Assembly: GCA_010015675.1 (NCBI GenBank)
Contig: ML976981.1
Span: 1,524,763-1,588,762, forward strand
Direction: 5' to 3'
Length of the DNA stretch: 64,000 nt
Source: Byssothecium circinans
Taxonomy: Eukaryota > Ascomycota > Dothideomycetes > Pleosporales > Massarinaceae
The notes below the pieces were generated by a model. It was not told where the DNA came from and made no database searches. It was given only the letters and a program-made list of their open reading frames with translations. Of this stretch, positions 33,899 to 46,959 are shown one piece after another (the first letter of the stretch is position 1; every line of letters begins with the position of its first letter). The translations under genes were made by a program, and so were the position numbers.

Positions 33899-36451
33899 CG
33901 TCGGGTAGGAGAATATTACCAGGTGTGCATTGCCTACGCGGGAGCCAAGGTCACGAAAGTGTAGAATAACAGTGATGCTGGATTGATACTGCATCACATC
34001 TGCTTGACTGACCACTGCTTTCCAGGTTGTTGTCAAGCCCACGTCTCCCCAGCCATTAAACATGAACAAAGACCGCATTTCTCACCTCTTTCATCCGCCT
34101 CTTTGAACTCTTTGATGTAGTACATCATCTATACTTAGCTTGTTTTGTCATGCCGTGCTGCCCTCGCTGCCAGCCATATTTCAGCATATACTGCCAACCA
34201 ATTTATTTTGATTCGAGCTTTTTCGTTGTACGACACGCGAAAAGAAAAGCTGAGACTGGTACTGAGATGCGTCGTTTCAAACTCACATCTTGACTAAGAG
34301 GCGCGTGCCTGTCTTTCCCATTCCTGTGGTGTCAGGATGGCGATCCGTTGGGCTGGTAGCGCGCCCTTGCACAAGCAAGCCACGCAAGGATCACCGCTCC
34401 TTTCTCGGTCGTTACGGCGTGTACGGATACGTTGGTGAGATGAGTGTAAGCGTCATGTGTTTATATTCATGCGACAGCGGCGGCGTGGTATGGTGGGAGA
34501 GTAGAGACAAAGGTTTAGAGGAGTCTTTGTAGATCTTGTCTGATGGAGGTCCCGTGGCGTTCGCTTTGGTCTTTCGTGAAGCTGTAGTGATATTGATACA
34601 GGCGTGCGGTTACATCCTGAGTCCACTGTCTTGGAGAGCAAACGTGAGTTTTGTGGAATGGGAAGAATGTGGTTGCTATAGTAATAAGGCGAGGCCGAGA
34701 ACGTTACAGCTATGCGGTGAATTGAGTTAGGCTCAGGTCGCATCTACTATGAGTAAAGTAGTCCGAGACATAAGAGTGCCACTGATGGCTTCTAAGCTAC
34801 TGTGGGCAATTCTAGAATCGTAACGTGTATGGAGTAGCCCGAGGGCATTCGGAGTATTGTGTGAATCCAGACCACAGCAAAGCGTCCGCGTGACAGACGG
34901 TAATGTGATCTCAGGTACGGAGTACCCATGTGCGAACTCCTGCCAACACGACACCTCCTCGCAAGATGAGACGGACAGCTCATTTCTCCATCCTCGCCGC
35001 CCCGGGAGACGAGTGGAGCCTCTCGGTCAAACTCCATGGTTCGTTCATGAACGATAATATGAAGTAATTTAACCATCCAGGATGCAAACAAGTTCCCGAC
35101 TCTTTTCTTCCGTGTTTTCTGAGCCTCATCTCGTGCCGGCGCCACGATGTGTGCTAGGGTGAGGTTCCGCAGAGGATGCCTTGTGACACGTGTGATGAGA
35201 GGGGTTTGTAGGCCACTCTATGCGCAACCGAAAACGAGAGGAGAGTTGTACAACAGCAGGCCGGACCATGGCTGGATCACGCCGCTTAGACAAGTAGAGA
35301 GCTGTTGTCCCAGGAGTCGTTGGTTCGAGTGACGGGAGAGACGGGTTGATGAGTTCGTCTGGCCGATATTCACAGCTGGATGATGATGGTGCCGTCGGGC
35401 AGAACAAGGCCGAGACCGGGAATGACGACCAGGGCCGTGTGCGCGCTGTTACCGCTGGACCTGCCGTCCCCTGCCGATCCCCTGCCAAGTCTACCGGAAA
35501 AGCGAACACAACCTGGGGCAGATCTTCCCCGCCAAAAAAACGGGCGAATCAGCAAAAGCCGGGCTAATCTCAGCACCTCCCTTCATCAAACGCTGCATCG
35601 CCGTCTTGATTGCCAGATTGCGAACAAACCCACAAAATGAGTCTGGGCCGCGACGGGCTGGTGAGCACTGAGCGGCCACGGTAGCTGCTGCCGCAAACGC
35701 TTGATATTCGATTGTGGACTGGCAGGCGCTGTTTGGAAGGCGCAGTGCTGGCTCCCTCGCAGAAGCAGAATGTAAACACAGCAGCAACAAGGGCCGTGAT
35801 GGCTGGCCTCGAGGGCCCTGTGAATGCAAGATAGCCTTCTTCTGTGCTGATTGCTGAGCGCCGAGTGCTGACGATGCCACCAAATTGGACTCATTTCACG
35901 ATAAGATTGGTGAACGTCGGTGAATTTTCATCGCAAGATTGTCGCCTTCCCGCTCGTCGTCCAAGAGGCAGAGGCATGTGCACCTGCCGTCATGTGTTTC
36001 ACGTTGGCTCTTGCCTCGCTTAATTTAACTCGCAGCCATAAACTGCCCTCGCCGCCATCACCACCACAATGCCCATCGTTTGATCTCCCACATTCCTTTG
36101 CCGGTCGAACTCGTCACCCTTGTGTAGCTTGTCTACCACACCCACGCTCTTTACTTTCTTCATCTGACTCTCGACACTCATTTGTCCCTGCGCGCCTCAG
36201 TCGCACATACAGTCGCCCCGACGCTCCCCATCCTGTATGTATCCCATTCGAGGCCTCGTATAGTGTGTCGGGCCACACGTTCCCTAGCTCTTCCACTTCT
36301 TTGATACAACTGTCATGCTCAAGTATAAATGAGCTGGCGAACCTCTTCCAAATGCATCTTCTAATTCCACGTAGTCAACCTGACATACCACCACCGTGAT
36401 TCGAGATCCCAGCTGTTCAAGTCCAACCTAGCTCTTTCGAAACCATTCAAG
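33899..36451. other. 2.5-kb intergenic region, no gene supported
   Basis: This lies between the sirtuin and the CAP gene, both on the plus strand. Frames up to about 160 codons exist (for example 35920-36399 +), but they are Ser/Pro/His-biased, show no domain and have no splice-consistent continuation. The pyrimidine-rich stretch 36000-36450 is probably the CAP gene promoter and leader. No repeats or tRNAs were recognised. Confidence 0.4.
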
Positions 36452-37553
36452 ATGCGCTCCTCCGTTCTCCTCACATCCGCTCTGGCCGCGGGTGCTATCG
36501 CCGGTCCAATTGAGAGGCGCAAGTTGATTACTGAGACCCAAGTAACCACCGAGACCTATACCGTCTATGTTACCGCTGGCCAACCCATCCCAACTGATGC
36601 CGATGCCGGCAACCACTACAGCCACAAATCTGGCCACAGGACGAGTTCGGCCGTTGCTTTCACCTCCAGTGCCGCGCCTGTGCCTGCCCCAGAGCCGTCG
36701 TCAGTTGTTCCGGAGGCCACTTCTTCTCCGCCACCATCCGTCCCGGTAGTCTACAGCACGGTTCAGATCCCTTCTAGCTCAAGCACACCTGTGCCGACAA
36801 CCTCTCTCGCGCCCACTACTACCGCTGTGCCGACGACCTCCGCTGCGCCTACAACCACTGCTGCACCAGCACCGTCTAGCTCATCAACCAGCCAGGCCCC
36901 AGCCCCTTCATCGTCAGCCCCATCGTACGGCGTGACGCATATCTCCGGAGAAATCCAGGCCACATTCTCTTCCGGCCCAGATTACCAGAACTCCGTTCTT
37001 TGGCACCACAACCGTGCCCGTGCCAACCACGGTGCCGGTAATCTTCAGTGGAGCACCGAGTGTGAGGCTGCTGCAAAGACCGCCGCTGAGTAAGTCCCCA
37101 TCCTCCGCTCAACGGATTCCGCTGACTTCGTGATCCAGGTACTGCGACTTCGAGCACCACACTGTCAGCGGCCAGGGGCAGAATCTCTTCACTCTCTCTG
37201 GAAATGCTTACAACGTCACCGGTGGTATTACCGACTCCTGGTACAAGGGAGAGGCCGACATCTACAACTGGTGGGGACAGGAGCCACCTCACGCCTCTGG
37301 AGACTCCAATTCCCTCGACATGGAGACGTTCGAGAAGTACGGCCACGCCACCCAGATGCTCTGGAAAGGCACCACCCACGTCGGCTGTGTCACCATCGAC
37401 TGCGGCTCCAAGATGACAGTCGGCGGCGTTGCCTCCTCCATGGGTAAGTACACCGTCTGCAACTACTCGCCGCCGGGTAACTTCGTCGGCGAGTTTGCGA
37501 AGAACGTCCAGGCTCCTATCGGCTCCTACCAGGGCTACTACTGGGCCGACTAA
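36452..37553 (+). CDS. Secreted CAP/SCP (PR-1-like) protein with mucin-like stalk
   Basis: Exons 36452-37089 and 37139-37553 surround a 49-nt intron (GTAAGT..TCCAG), giving 350 residues. A signal peptide covers 1-17 (MRSSVLLTSALAAGAIA). Residues 60-160 are a Ser/Thr/Pro/Ala-rich stalk (repeats of PTTSAAPTTTAAP) likely to be O-glycosylated. The CAP domain occupies about 175-340: VLWHHNRARANHGAGNLQWS, then YCDFEHHTVSGQGQNL, the CAP2-type HATQMLWKGTTHVGCV and the CAP1-type YTVCNYSPPGNFVGEFAKNV. The His and Glu of the CAP cavity are present. Family members bind sterols or fatty acids (yeast Pry proteins) and some plant-pathogen members are virulence-related. Which applies here is not visible. It is full length, and the start is fixed by the signal peptide. 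Confidence 0.92.
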
Positions 37554-38730
37554 ACGCATTTCTTTCTCTGTTCTACCCCTTCAGAACGTTTATACACTTC
37601 TTTGCCTTGATATCGGCCGTTTTTTATCATCTGCATTTTCTATCGAGCGTTACCGCGGTGCGTCTGGTCCGGACACCGTAGCTTTCTACTTGCATGACGG
37701 GGATCCTCTTAGGCAAAAATCTTCCATGTAACTCCTTTCGGTCGCGCTTTCTAGATGATCTGTGATCTGTCACAGTTAGCTACACAGCCCGATCTTTCTT
37801 TCTCTTCGATGTATATCCTTATAGTTGAGTGGCCTCTGGTGAGCGCTACATTTGGGCCGTTTACTTTCTTGCCCTCATATAGTAGTCGTCTGGCGATCGA
37901 CACCATACAATGAACTAAATGGAATGTTTAAGTTTAGCCTAGTTGTGCTTGTTCGGTATACTTGTGACGTTAGATCAGAGTTCGCGCGGTGAGGTGTGCT
38001 AGAAGGGATGGTGTTGAGTGCGGGGATGCAGCTAAGCAAGCCATCGCGTACTTTTAGGCGGACAGGCCGATTCGTTGGGGAGGTATCTGATAGACTGACA
38101 GTTGAGCAACAATCATGCGCAGTACGAGTCGAAGAAGTGAAAGAAAGGAGGAGACAAGTTCGAAGTGCGACGCGTCCGCATAAAGATGAACCGCTCCAGC
38201 GCCAAGGGTCCGTTTCGTCTCCGTTCCGGCTTTATGACAGCTATTTTCGTGTGGTGGAGTGATGGCGATAGGCACAAGCATTCCTTTTTCGTACATTTGG
38301 AGGAGTTACCTTCTGGATTGGGTTCGGGATGTGATTGGCGATGGGATTTACAAGATTGATGATCCTGCAAGCTGCACGATGAGGTCGCTGACGTGAGGGT
38401 CTCATAGCTGATGTGTGACTGAAAGCAGACGCTTGGCGACGTAGCTCTGAATATGTAGCAGATTTTCTTGAGTCAATTGAATACCAATTGAAGCACCTGG
38501 CAGCAACACTCCCGTGTTGTGTTGACGAAGATGCTTCTTCCCGAGAAGCGGCCGTGCGTTGCTATGACGGGCGGACACGTGCGCAGTGATTGGCTGCCAG
38601 GATTTCCCCGCCAGACCTCATTCTCTGCAAGCTTCAGCAGCATCTCGAGCTCCAGCTATTGCTGTTGTTATATTGTTACCTTCCCATAGCTTTCGCTACC
38701 CTCTCCGCTCGCTGCTCCTCCGATTCCGCC
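37554..38730. other. Intergenic region upstream of VTC4
   Basis: No gene is supported. The last 160 bp carry a CACGTG box and an inverted CCAAT (attgg) at about 38588, and look like the VTC4 promoter. Confidence 0.45.
38576..38581. promoter_or_regulatory. CACGTG box in the VTC4 promoter
   Basis: A perfect E-box palindrome lies 150 bp before the VTC4 start codon. CACGTG is the core site of the phosphate regulators Pho4 (yeast) and NUC-1 (Neurospora), and VTC genes belong to the phosphate regulon in yeast. The role here is inference from position and sequence. Other bHLH factors bind the same core. Confidence 0.45.
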
Positions 38731-41275
38731 ATGAAGTTCGGCACCACACTCCGCAAAAGTATCTACCCGCCGTGGAAAGACCAGTACATCGACTACGACA
38801 AGCTCAAGACGCTCCTCCGCGAACGCGACGACGATAAGCCGTGGACTTCCGAGGATGTGGAGCAATTCACCCAGGAGCTAGCCAATGTGCAGCTGGAAAA
38901 GGTGTACAACTTCAAGAAGGAGACCTCGAGGAAGCTTCGCGACCGGACGGCAGCTTGCGAGAGGAAGCTGGAGCCATTGGCGCCTGGAATCCAGGTGGAA
39001 GAGCCAAGAGATGAAGATGATGACGAAGCTCCGTCTTCTGCAGATATAGCTGCAAAAAAGGATGAGGTGGACGCCGGGGCAAAGGAGCGTATACTCAAGG
39101 AGGTGAAGGCGGAGCTTGATCAGATCACGAAAGAGGTCAAAGAGCTGGAGACGTACAGCAGGATCAATTACACTGCCGTCATAAAAGCTACTAAGAAGCA
39201 CGACAAGCTCCGCGGCCGCTTGTATAGGCTGCGGCCATTCATCAACGCCCGGCTCACCGAGAAGCCCATATACACCGAGGACAGCTCTCCGCTTGTATAC
39301 CGACTATCTGCTATGTACTCGTTCGTCCGACAGAGCTTAGAAGGGAAGCCAAAGGAAGCCCTATCGTTCGCAGAAAGCACGACGGGTGGCGAAGGCTTCA
39401 CTTCTTACAAATGTAGGGACCCTAGGATACAGTGTTTCGCTTCTGCTAACATGCCACAGTCTGGGTCCACAAGGATAACATAGTTGAAGTCAAGACCGTC
39501 ATCCTCCGCCGTCTTCCGGTCCTCGTATACAATCCGCAGACCTCCAAGATAGCCGAGGGCTCTCAGCGCGACCCCACGATTACCTCGATATACTTTGACA
39601 ACCCCGACTTCTCACTCTACACTGATAAAGTTAACCACGTGCCAAATGCAAAGTCTCTGCGGCTTCGGTGGTATGGACAGCTTGCAGAGAATCCCACTAT
39701 CTTCTTCGAGGAGAAGGAAATGGTAGAGGGAGACGCGGCCCGGGAACAACGATTCAAAATCAAGAACAAGTACATCCAGCCATTCATCGAGAACAAGTAC
39801 CACATGGAGAAGAGCATACAGAAGATGGAGGCAAGGGGGTCTCAGGATCAGCAAGAAGTCGAATCTCTGAAGAAGGCGGCCAACGACATCCAGAGCTTCA
39901 TCAAGGAGCGTGATCTACAGCCTGTCTTGCGGGCGAATTATACCCGAACCGCTTTCCAAATACCAGGCGACAACCGCGTTCGCGTATCGCTCGACACGAA
40001 TCTTGCCTTGATCCGCGAAGATGCTTTGGATCATGACCGACCTTGCCGGGATCCCGAAGACTGGCATAGGCGAGACGTGGACGATAGGAAGATGGAGTAT
40101 CCTTTCAAGGGTCTAAAGAAAGGAGAGCTCTACGACTTCCCTCACGCGCTACTTGAGATCAAAGTCAAAGGCATGAAGAAGTATGAATGGGTCGAAGACC
40201 TCATCAACTCCCACCTGGTCAAGGAAGCGCCGCGCTTCTCCAAGTTTGTCCAGGGTGTCGCGAAGCTCTTCGAAGACCACGTCAATACCTTCCCCTTCTG
40301 GATGAGCGAAGTGGAAACAGACATCAAGCGCGAACCCGCCCAAGCCTTTGAAGAAGAACAACAGCGCAAGCAAAAAGCTGCAGAAGACGAAGTCGCAGTA
40401 GGCTCCCTCTTCGGCACGCGGGCATCACCCTCCTACCGACCCTCCCACATGTCCCCCGCAAAAACCACCAGCTCCCCCGCCGGCGCCATGTCCGTGCGAC
40501 ACGCAAGCGCATCTACGCAACCCGCCAACAGCGCGGAAGAAAGCAACGGTAAGACCGGCGAGGACATTGATTCCGACGAAGAAGGCGCACAAGCAACAGT
40601 CACGGAAGAATCACCATTTTCCCGTAGCACCGGCCTAGGTTCGCTCTTCCCCTCCTTCTCAACGTCAAAGTACGCCCGCAACAAGGAAATCCAGCGCAAG
40701 AAAGTCAAACTACCACCAGGAATCGAGCACCCGAGCGTCTGGATCAAAGACCAGGGCCCCGTTAGGGTCGAGGCCAAAGTATGGCTCGCGAATCAACGGA
40801 CGTTCATCAAGTGGCAGCATGTCAGCGTCTTACTGTCTTCTCTGTCACTTGGACTGTACAATGCAGCCGGGGCGGATAACAATATCGCGAGGACGCTGGC
40901 GATTGTGTATACGGCTGTGGCTCTCTTCACTCTAGCTTGGGGGTATGGCGTTTATATGTGGAGGAATTGGTTGATTCGTCAGAGGAGCGGGAGGGATTTC
41001 GATAGTGTGCTGGGGCCTCTGGTGGTTTGTGGGGGGTTGGCGGTGGCGTTGTGTTTGAATTTCGGGTTCAAGGTATGTACCGTACGTACGACTGGCTCGT
41101 ATCAGGGGGTGAAGAGTGATGGGAGGGGAGACTTGAATGTGATGTGATGGGAATACTTGCTAACTTGACGATGTAGTACCGCGCTATTGTCGATGACCGA
41201 GAGCAGCAACGGAATACGACTAGGGTGGCTGCGTCGTTTCTTCAGGAACACATTGAGTTGTTGAGGGGACGATGA
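38731..41275 (+). CDS. VTC4: Vacuolar transporter chaperone 4, polyphosphate polymerase
   Basis: Exons 38731-39412, 39460-41072 and 41177-41275, with introns of 47 and 104 nt, give 797 residues. The N-terminal SPX domain (1-190) opens MKFGTTLRKSIYPPWKDQYI and carries the basic patch IKATKKHDKLRGRLYRL that binds inositol pyrophosphates. The VTC catalytic tunnel domain (about 220-520) shows SIYFDNPDFSLY, LRLRWYGQ, REQRFKIKNKY, YTRTAFQ and the metal-site strand HALLEIKVKG. After an acidic/Ser linker, the C-terminus has three membrane spans (VLLSSLSLGLYNAAG, LAIVYTAVALFTLAWGYG, LGPLVVCGGLAVALCL). The complete catalytic set identifies VTC4 rather than VTC2/3. It makes polyphosphate from ATP while moving it into the vacuole, and SPX couples it to phosphate status. 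The protein is full length. The small third exon is needed to finish the tail (YRAIVDDREQQ). Confidence 0.95.
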
Positions 41276-44200
41276 TGGTATAGGGTGAGTGTGAAATGAG
41301 CCGTGGTGGTATTATTCTCCTTTGTATAATTGCGCTTGGGTGTTGGCTATTGGCTTGTAGGTCGTGGCTGGTGGTGGTGCTTGTTAGATTGAAGGAAAAG
41401 GGGTGGTTGTACATGGTACATGTGACGGGTACGGGTACAGGTACAGGGTACGCCTCATGTCACGGTTACTCGTGGTAGTAAGTAGAGCCGGAATTGGACT
41501 AGTTGATGCACTCATTCATTGTATTAAATTGTTTTGTAACTAGTTTATGAACATGTTTCATAGTCTCTTTATGCGTTTTGAATGGTAATAGATAGATGCG
41601 GATTCGAGTGCGAGAAGTAAAGAAGTCGTTTTATTTGAGTCTGTCTGTTTATGGCGACTGAAATCGTAATAACATGGTTGAGCAAATGTACTTTAAATCA
41701 ACGGAGTAATATATGTATATATACGATGAAAAGAGCTCTTGTTTCAGGCGTGGCATGCGCATCGACGGGTACAATGCTACTTGCGTGCTGCCCCGGTGGT
41801 TCGATGCTTCGATATCGGGGTATACGTTTAGGTCTGAGAAGGGACACATGCACATGCAGTTGATTGTGTGCAGGTGAGACAGGACTCGAAGTGCAATGCA
41901 GGTACGAGGCTTGTAACTGATGTATCCTCGTCCCTACTACCAAGGTACCAAGTTGGTCACGGACAAAATGCAAGGGGCCGGGCAACCAAGTAGTTTGTTT
42001 ATTCGAGGCATGAGCATTAGTTAACTCACCGGCATCAGGCTGTAATGAATCGAAGGATGAGATGGGAAACGTCGGATATGGGGAAATGACCGATGGGTTT
42101 GGATTTCTTGGACTCAGGTCGTAGTTTGAGGAGGGGGGCACTTGTAGTCGTGGGTTGTGGACGGGACTCGATGGGCAGTGCAGTGCAGTGCCTGCAGGTA
42201 CGAGGCTTGTGACCGTCCACAGGTCCTTGTACTATTCATTACAGATGATAGTAATACGGACGATGGTCGGCACAGTCGGTTTGCTCGACGTTGAGCAACC
42301 GCAACCGCAAACACGGCCACAAGCACGAAAGGAAGTTTGATGTGCCGACTCGGGTTAAGATGCGTACAGTTAGAATGCTCGTTTGTCACCCGCGCTATCT
42401 ACTAATGATGGTATGCAGCGGGCGTGTACGATCTTGCGGAGAAAAAAAGTGGATGCCGTCGTCGCAATCACCCCTGGACACGTTGGAAGTCACTTGCATG
42501 TACGTCGCCCGCACGCTATTGACAGTTTGACATTTTTTACCGTGTGCGTGTTGGATCGGAGAAGTGAGTCCAACTGGCATGCAAGCAGTCTGCTTGTTAA
42601 GAATCGGCTTGCGTTGTACATGTTGTTGAAGTTGGCGTGGGGTGGAGGCGGGATATGCGAGATCCCGTCGAGGAAGCGGGAGGGTTCCGTGAGGTAACGT
42701 TGTGTTGATACCCCTTCTAAATGTAGTATATATTGAGAACAGTGCGCCTGACCAATGAGCGGAAATATCGTGACTAGCTCGGGAAGAGTCGGTGAATCGA
42801 GAGCGGAATGGTAAAGTCAACCTTTCGTGAATGCGACATGGCCAGATGGTATGATCTGGTCTGGAACATGGTAGTCGCGCAATTAATTTCACCCATGATT
42901 GAAGGTTATTATGTTGAGATGTTGAGATACTGTAGCAATGACTGCAGAGAACTTACCCGACTTACGGCCAAAGTCACCACGAGTATGGGCTCATTCTCGC
43001 CCACTTGCCATCACTGTAGCTGATGCATCTCGGTAAGCCGAAGCTTTGAACAGTATCGGATATCGAAGAAGCAATCAGATCGAGGCCGGAATATGATGCG
43101 TCTTTTCCGTAGCGCTATATCGTGCACGTCACAATCACTTGCAGGTCAGCCGCAACGGCAATGTGAAGTCGCATCGCATCGGCACGGTCGGCGTGGTAAC
43201 GGGAGAGGTAGATCTCGTCTTGGCAGCGACGATTGTCGTGGTGCGCCGCCTTGTCGAGGCAAGGAGAATTGCAGATGCCGCATGCAGTAGCCAAACGCTA
43301 CTGCGTAGTGTCTTCACGTTGAGTCGTTGATGTGGCGGTGAATATATTACACCGTCGCGGTTGGTACAGTCAGGCCTCCGTGATATGACGATGGCATTGA
43401 CTGATGGCCCCGCAAACAACACGGCCCCTGACGTTGGGAAAGTAAGATTCGCGCACGCATGGATCGCATTCATGCGGTCACCGAGAGCGGCAAAAAAGGA
43501 TCGCAATATCGATACCGATGGCAGAACCGGTTGATTGAGAGATCGGGTGATAGAAAGTTGGCCTGCGAGATTGAGAGCGTTTCAGAGGGGTCTCTCGGGC
43601 GGATAAGGTATTGCTGTGTCGCCCGCACGTGGAACAACAGCCTCGAATTGTGTGCAGCGTTGGATAACGATGCCTTCTTGGGCGACGCTGAGCTGGTCGT
43701 GCGTGTTTTTGGTGCCTGTGGAGCTCGAGATCTGCGGTAGGCCGGAGGTTGAAACGCGTGCCAAGCGCACTACCCGACATGTTTCTACCCGGAACCATTC
43801 GATGTCCTTGCAAACACAGTTGCCAGCACGACGATTGACCGAAGCTAAACAACGACTTGCCGGTGGGACAGAGTTTACGGGAAACGGCCTGATAGGACTG
43901 CCCCTCGAGCTGGACCCTGTGGCCGCCAGGCTGAATACAGGCTGTGAGATTCAACGGCGCCGTCAATCCCATCAATGCATCTGCCCTACGCTTCTTCTCC
44001 ACTAGGCGCAGCATGGGTATCTCAATGGGTTTGTCTTCCCCTCGCTGATTGGCACTTCACCTTCTCTATGCACATCTTCACTTCGCCGTGGCAGCTAGTG
44101 CAAGGCCCGTTTCCCCAACGATGCGGGCCGCCGGGGTGGTTCCTAGCCTCCTAGCCTCCTACTATTTACTATTTGTATCCTGTGCGTGCCTTTGCGGCAC

Positions 44201-44602
44201 TGTCCTTTGCTTCGCGCCCCTTTACTCAACTCCACCCTTTTGTGGTCTAATTCTTAAAGGAGCACACGGCCTCTGTATCGACGTGGACTATCGTTGCCTT
44301 TCCTGAGATTATCGTCTCAGTGCCGTAATCGCATCTCTATCCCCAGGTTGCCTTCTGTGTGTGGCGTCAGTTACAGTCGTCGTTTCTGGCCCGGGACAGG
44401 ACCACTCACGTGACTACGCAAACGGGTCGTGCCTGCTGTATACCAACCCCACCACGTCAGCGACCTTCTGCCACCCACCGCCATCCATTCGTTTCCCCAA
44501 AGCACCCCCAGCTTTGCTGCACCCCTCTCCTCCGGTCTGGTCTCCATCTCCAACTGTTATTCCATTCGTTAGCATCTCCCCACTCGACGACTGTTGCCCG
44601 CC
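41276..44602. other. 3.3-kb intergenic region with a local duplication
   Basis: No gene is supported on either strand. Frames up to 178 codons (43478-44014 -) encode Arg/Ser/His-rich products with no domain and no splice continuation. A short duplicated block occurs: gcaggtacgaggcttgtaac near 41898 and gcaggtacgaggcttgtgac near 42194, each preceded by ggactcga..gtgca. The right end is the leader of the S41 peptidase gene. Confidence 0.4.
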
Positions 44603-46959
44603 ATGAAGGTGCCCGCTCTTCTTGCCCTCACTAGGCTCGCCACGCTCGTCAGTGCTACACCCGTCGCTCCAGCTCTTCCGCGTCCCCTGCCCCAGATCCA
44701 CCCTCTTCGCGCTCGTCAGGACAATGGTACGAACTCGACTGCTCCGTGTGCCCAGGTATCGCAGGCCATCTATAGCCACGAGTGGCCTCCGTATCAAACC
44801 CACATTCCGGCCAAAATTGCCTACGACTGCATCACTAGCGTTCCCCTCAATGTCTCGTCTGCCAAGACACTTCTGAGCGAAATCCCCGAGCTCTTGGAGT
44901 GGCAGAGCACCCTCAAGGCACTCGCAGACCCTCCGGCCGAGTACGTAGAAAAGGTCCAGCCTGCCGTTGATCTCCTCGGTGGTCTCCAGACAATTGCTGC
45001 CCAAATCGATGATGGAAAGATAGCGACTGAGTACGACTTTGGCTGGACCCTGTATACCTTGTTACAGTCGGCCCACGACGGTCATCTCTATTTCGTTCCC
45101 GACTCTGTCGGCAACATCTTCACCTGGGGGCGAACTGTTCCGCTGGTATCTGTATCCGACGATGGTTCCCAACTGCCGGCTGTGTTTGCTTTCGCAGACG
45201 TGTTGGGCATGCAATTCAAGAACATCTCCTACACGCCATCTCCTGTTGTCGAGATTGACGGAGTAGGCGCTACTGAGTTTCTCGAGGGCACCAGCCAGTA
45301 CGGCAGTCTTCAGGACCGTGATGCTCTGTACAACAACATGTTTTACGGGCTGGCTCAGATTGCTCTCGGCGGCGAGGGTAGTGTAACAGGCGCATTCACT
45401 GGCGGTGGCCGCGGTCGCTATGTTTACCCGGGGCCTACTACAACGCTCAAGTTCGCAAACGGAACCACACATGTTATGGAGAACTATGCCAACGTCTTGA
45501 CTTCCTTCCGGAACATCGAGAATGGCGAACAACTAGCTGCTAAGAACTTTTACTACGGCAGTGTGGACGCGACATCTGCGATGACGGAGGCCGAGGCCGC
45601 CGCCGCAGCTCCGGCAGCCGCGACCACGCCTGCGACTCCCGGATATCCTTCACCTGTTGATTCAGGTGCCGCCGGCGCCATCAAGGGGTACTACATCCAA
45701 GGTTCTGGTTACGAGGATGTTGCAGTCCTTCAACTCCTCGACTTCGTCAGTGTTGACCAGTACGAGGAGGACTTTCAAGCCACATCTAAGCGTTTTTTCG
45801 CAAAGGCAGCAGCTGATGGCAAGACCAAACTGATCCTTGACGTCCAGGCCAACGGCGGCGGCACCATACTCCAAGGCTACGATCTGTTCAAGCAGCTGTT
45901 CCCTTCGATCGATCCATATGGAGCCAACCGGTTCCGTTACAGCGAGGCCGTTGATCTTATCGGTCAATCGATCAGTTCCTTCGCTTCTTCAGCTCCTCGT
46001 GGTTCAACGAGCAATACGACTATTCTGAGCGCTCAGGCTACCTGGTTCGACTACCACAATGATATGACGGTCGATGGAAAGCCATTCACTTCGTGGAATG
46101 AGAAGGTCGGTCCAGTGGAGGTGAACGGAGGTATGATGACCAAGAAAAGTTTATGAACTTTGGCTGACCGTCCATAGACAAGTACACTACCCTCGCTCGC
46201 TGGAACCTTTCGGATGTATTGATCGAGCGCTCAGCCGGTATCAACATCACCGGATACGGACCTCTCGCCAACGTCACCGGACCGCCTAAGTTCAAGCCGG
46301 AGAACATTGTTCTTCTTAGCGATGGCTACTGTGCCTCCACTTGCACAATCTTCAGCGAGTTCCTGACGAAGCAAGCTGGTGTCAAGACCATTGCTCTTGG
46401 CGGTCGGAGCAACCGCAATCAAATCCAAGCCATTGGCGGTGTCAAGGGTGTCAACAACTACGGATGGAGTTATCTCACATCGCAAGCCGCTCTAGCTATC
46501 CGCGTGGCGCCACCAGCATTACAAGCAAAGCTGAATGCCACGAAGCTCGCGACAACATACAGGACCTCTTCGCTGTTCTCCCGCACGGCGACCCCTCCGG
46601 GCGTAAACGTTCGAGATGGTCTTGCCCTGAATGATACTTCAGGCGTCGCCTTACAGTTCAAGTACGAGGAAGCCGATTGTCGCCTTTACTACACACCCGA
46701 AATGACCATCGACGCATCCGCCACGTGGAAGGCAGCTGCAGATGCGCAGTGGGGATCGAGCGGCAAGTGTGTAGGTAAATCCGGTTACGGCGGTGACGGG
46801 AAGGGTGAGAGCGAAGTTGCCGTCGCAACTGCCAAGCTCAACACTGGCCGCGTGAAAGTATCGCACGCTGTTGCGCTCCAGAAGTATGAGGAATTCGAGA
46901 GGAGTTTCAGCTTGGAGACCATCAGCAAGAAGCAGCGCACTGGTTACATGTTGCCCTAA
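44603..46959 (+). CDS. Secreted S41-family (CPAF/ustP-like) serine peptidase
   Basis: Exons 44603-46130 and 46178-46959 flank a 47-nt intron (GTATGA..CATAG), giving 769 residues. A signal peptide covers 1-18 (MKVPALLALTRLATLVSA) and a propeptide-like stretch ends RARQ. An N-terminal prodomain-like region is followed by HDGHLYFVPD and VVEIDGVG. The S41 catalytic fold follows, with LQLLDFVSV, LILDVQANGGG and the nucleophile region VLLSDGYCASTC (Ser563 likely), then LGGRS. The arrangement matches the fungal CPAF-like S41 proteins, of which UstP in a ustiloxin cluster is one relative. No cluster partners are present here. Several N-x-S/T sites suit secretion. The Ala/Pro-rich loop AAAAAPAAATTPATP in the middle is probably an exposed linker. 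The substrate is unknown. Confidence 0.88.

Noticed and set aside
35275..35345. tRNA-like ggttcgagtgacgg string
   Set aside because: No matching D arm, anticodon arm or acceptor stem could be folded around it.
43478..44014. 178-codon minus-strand ORF
   Set aside because: Basic, low-information product with no family resemblance and no introns, likely chance.
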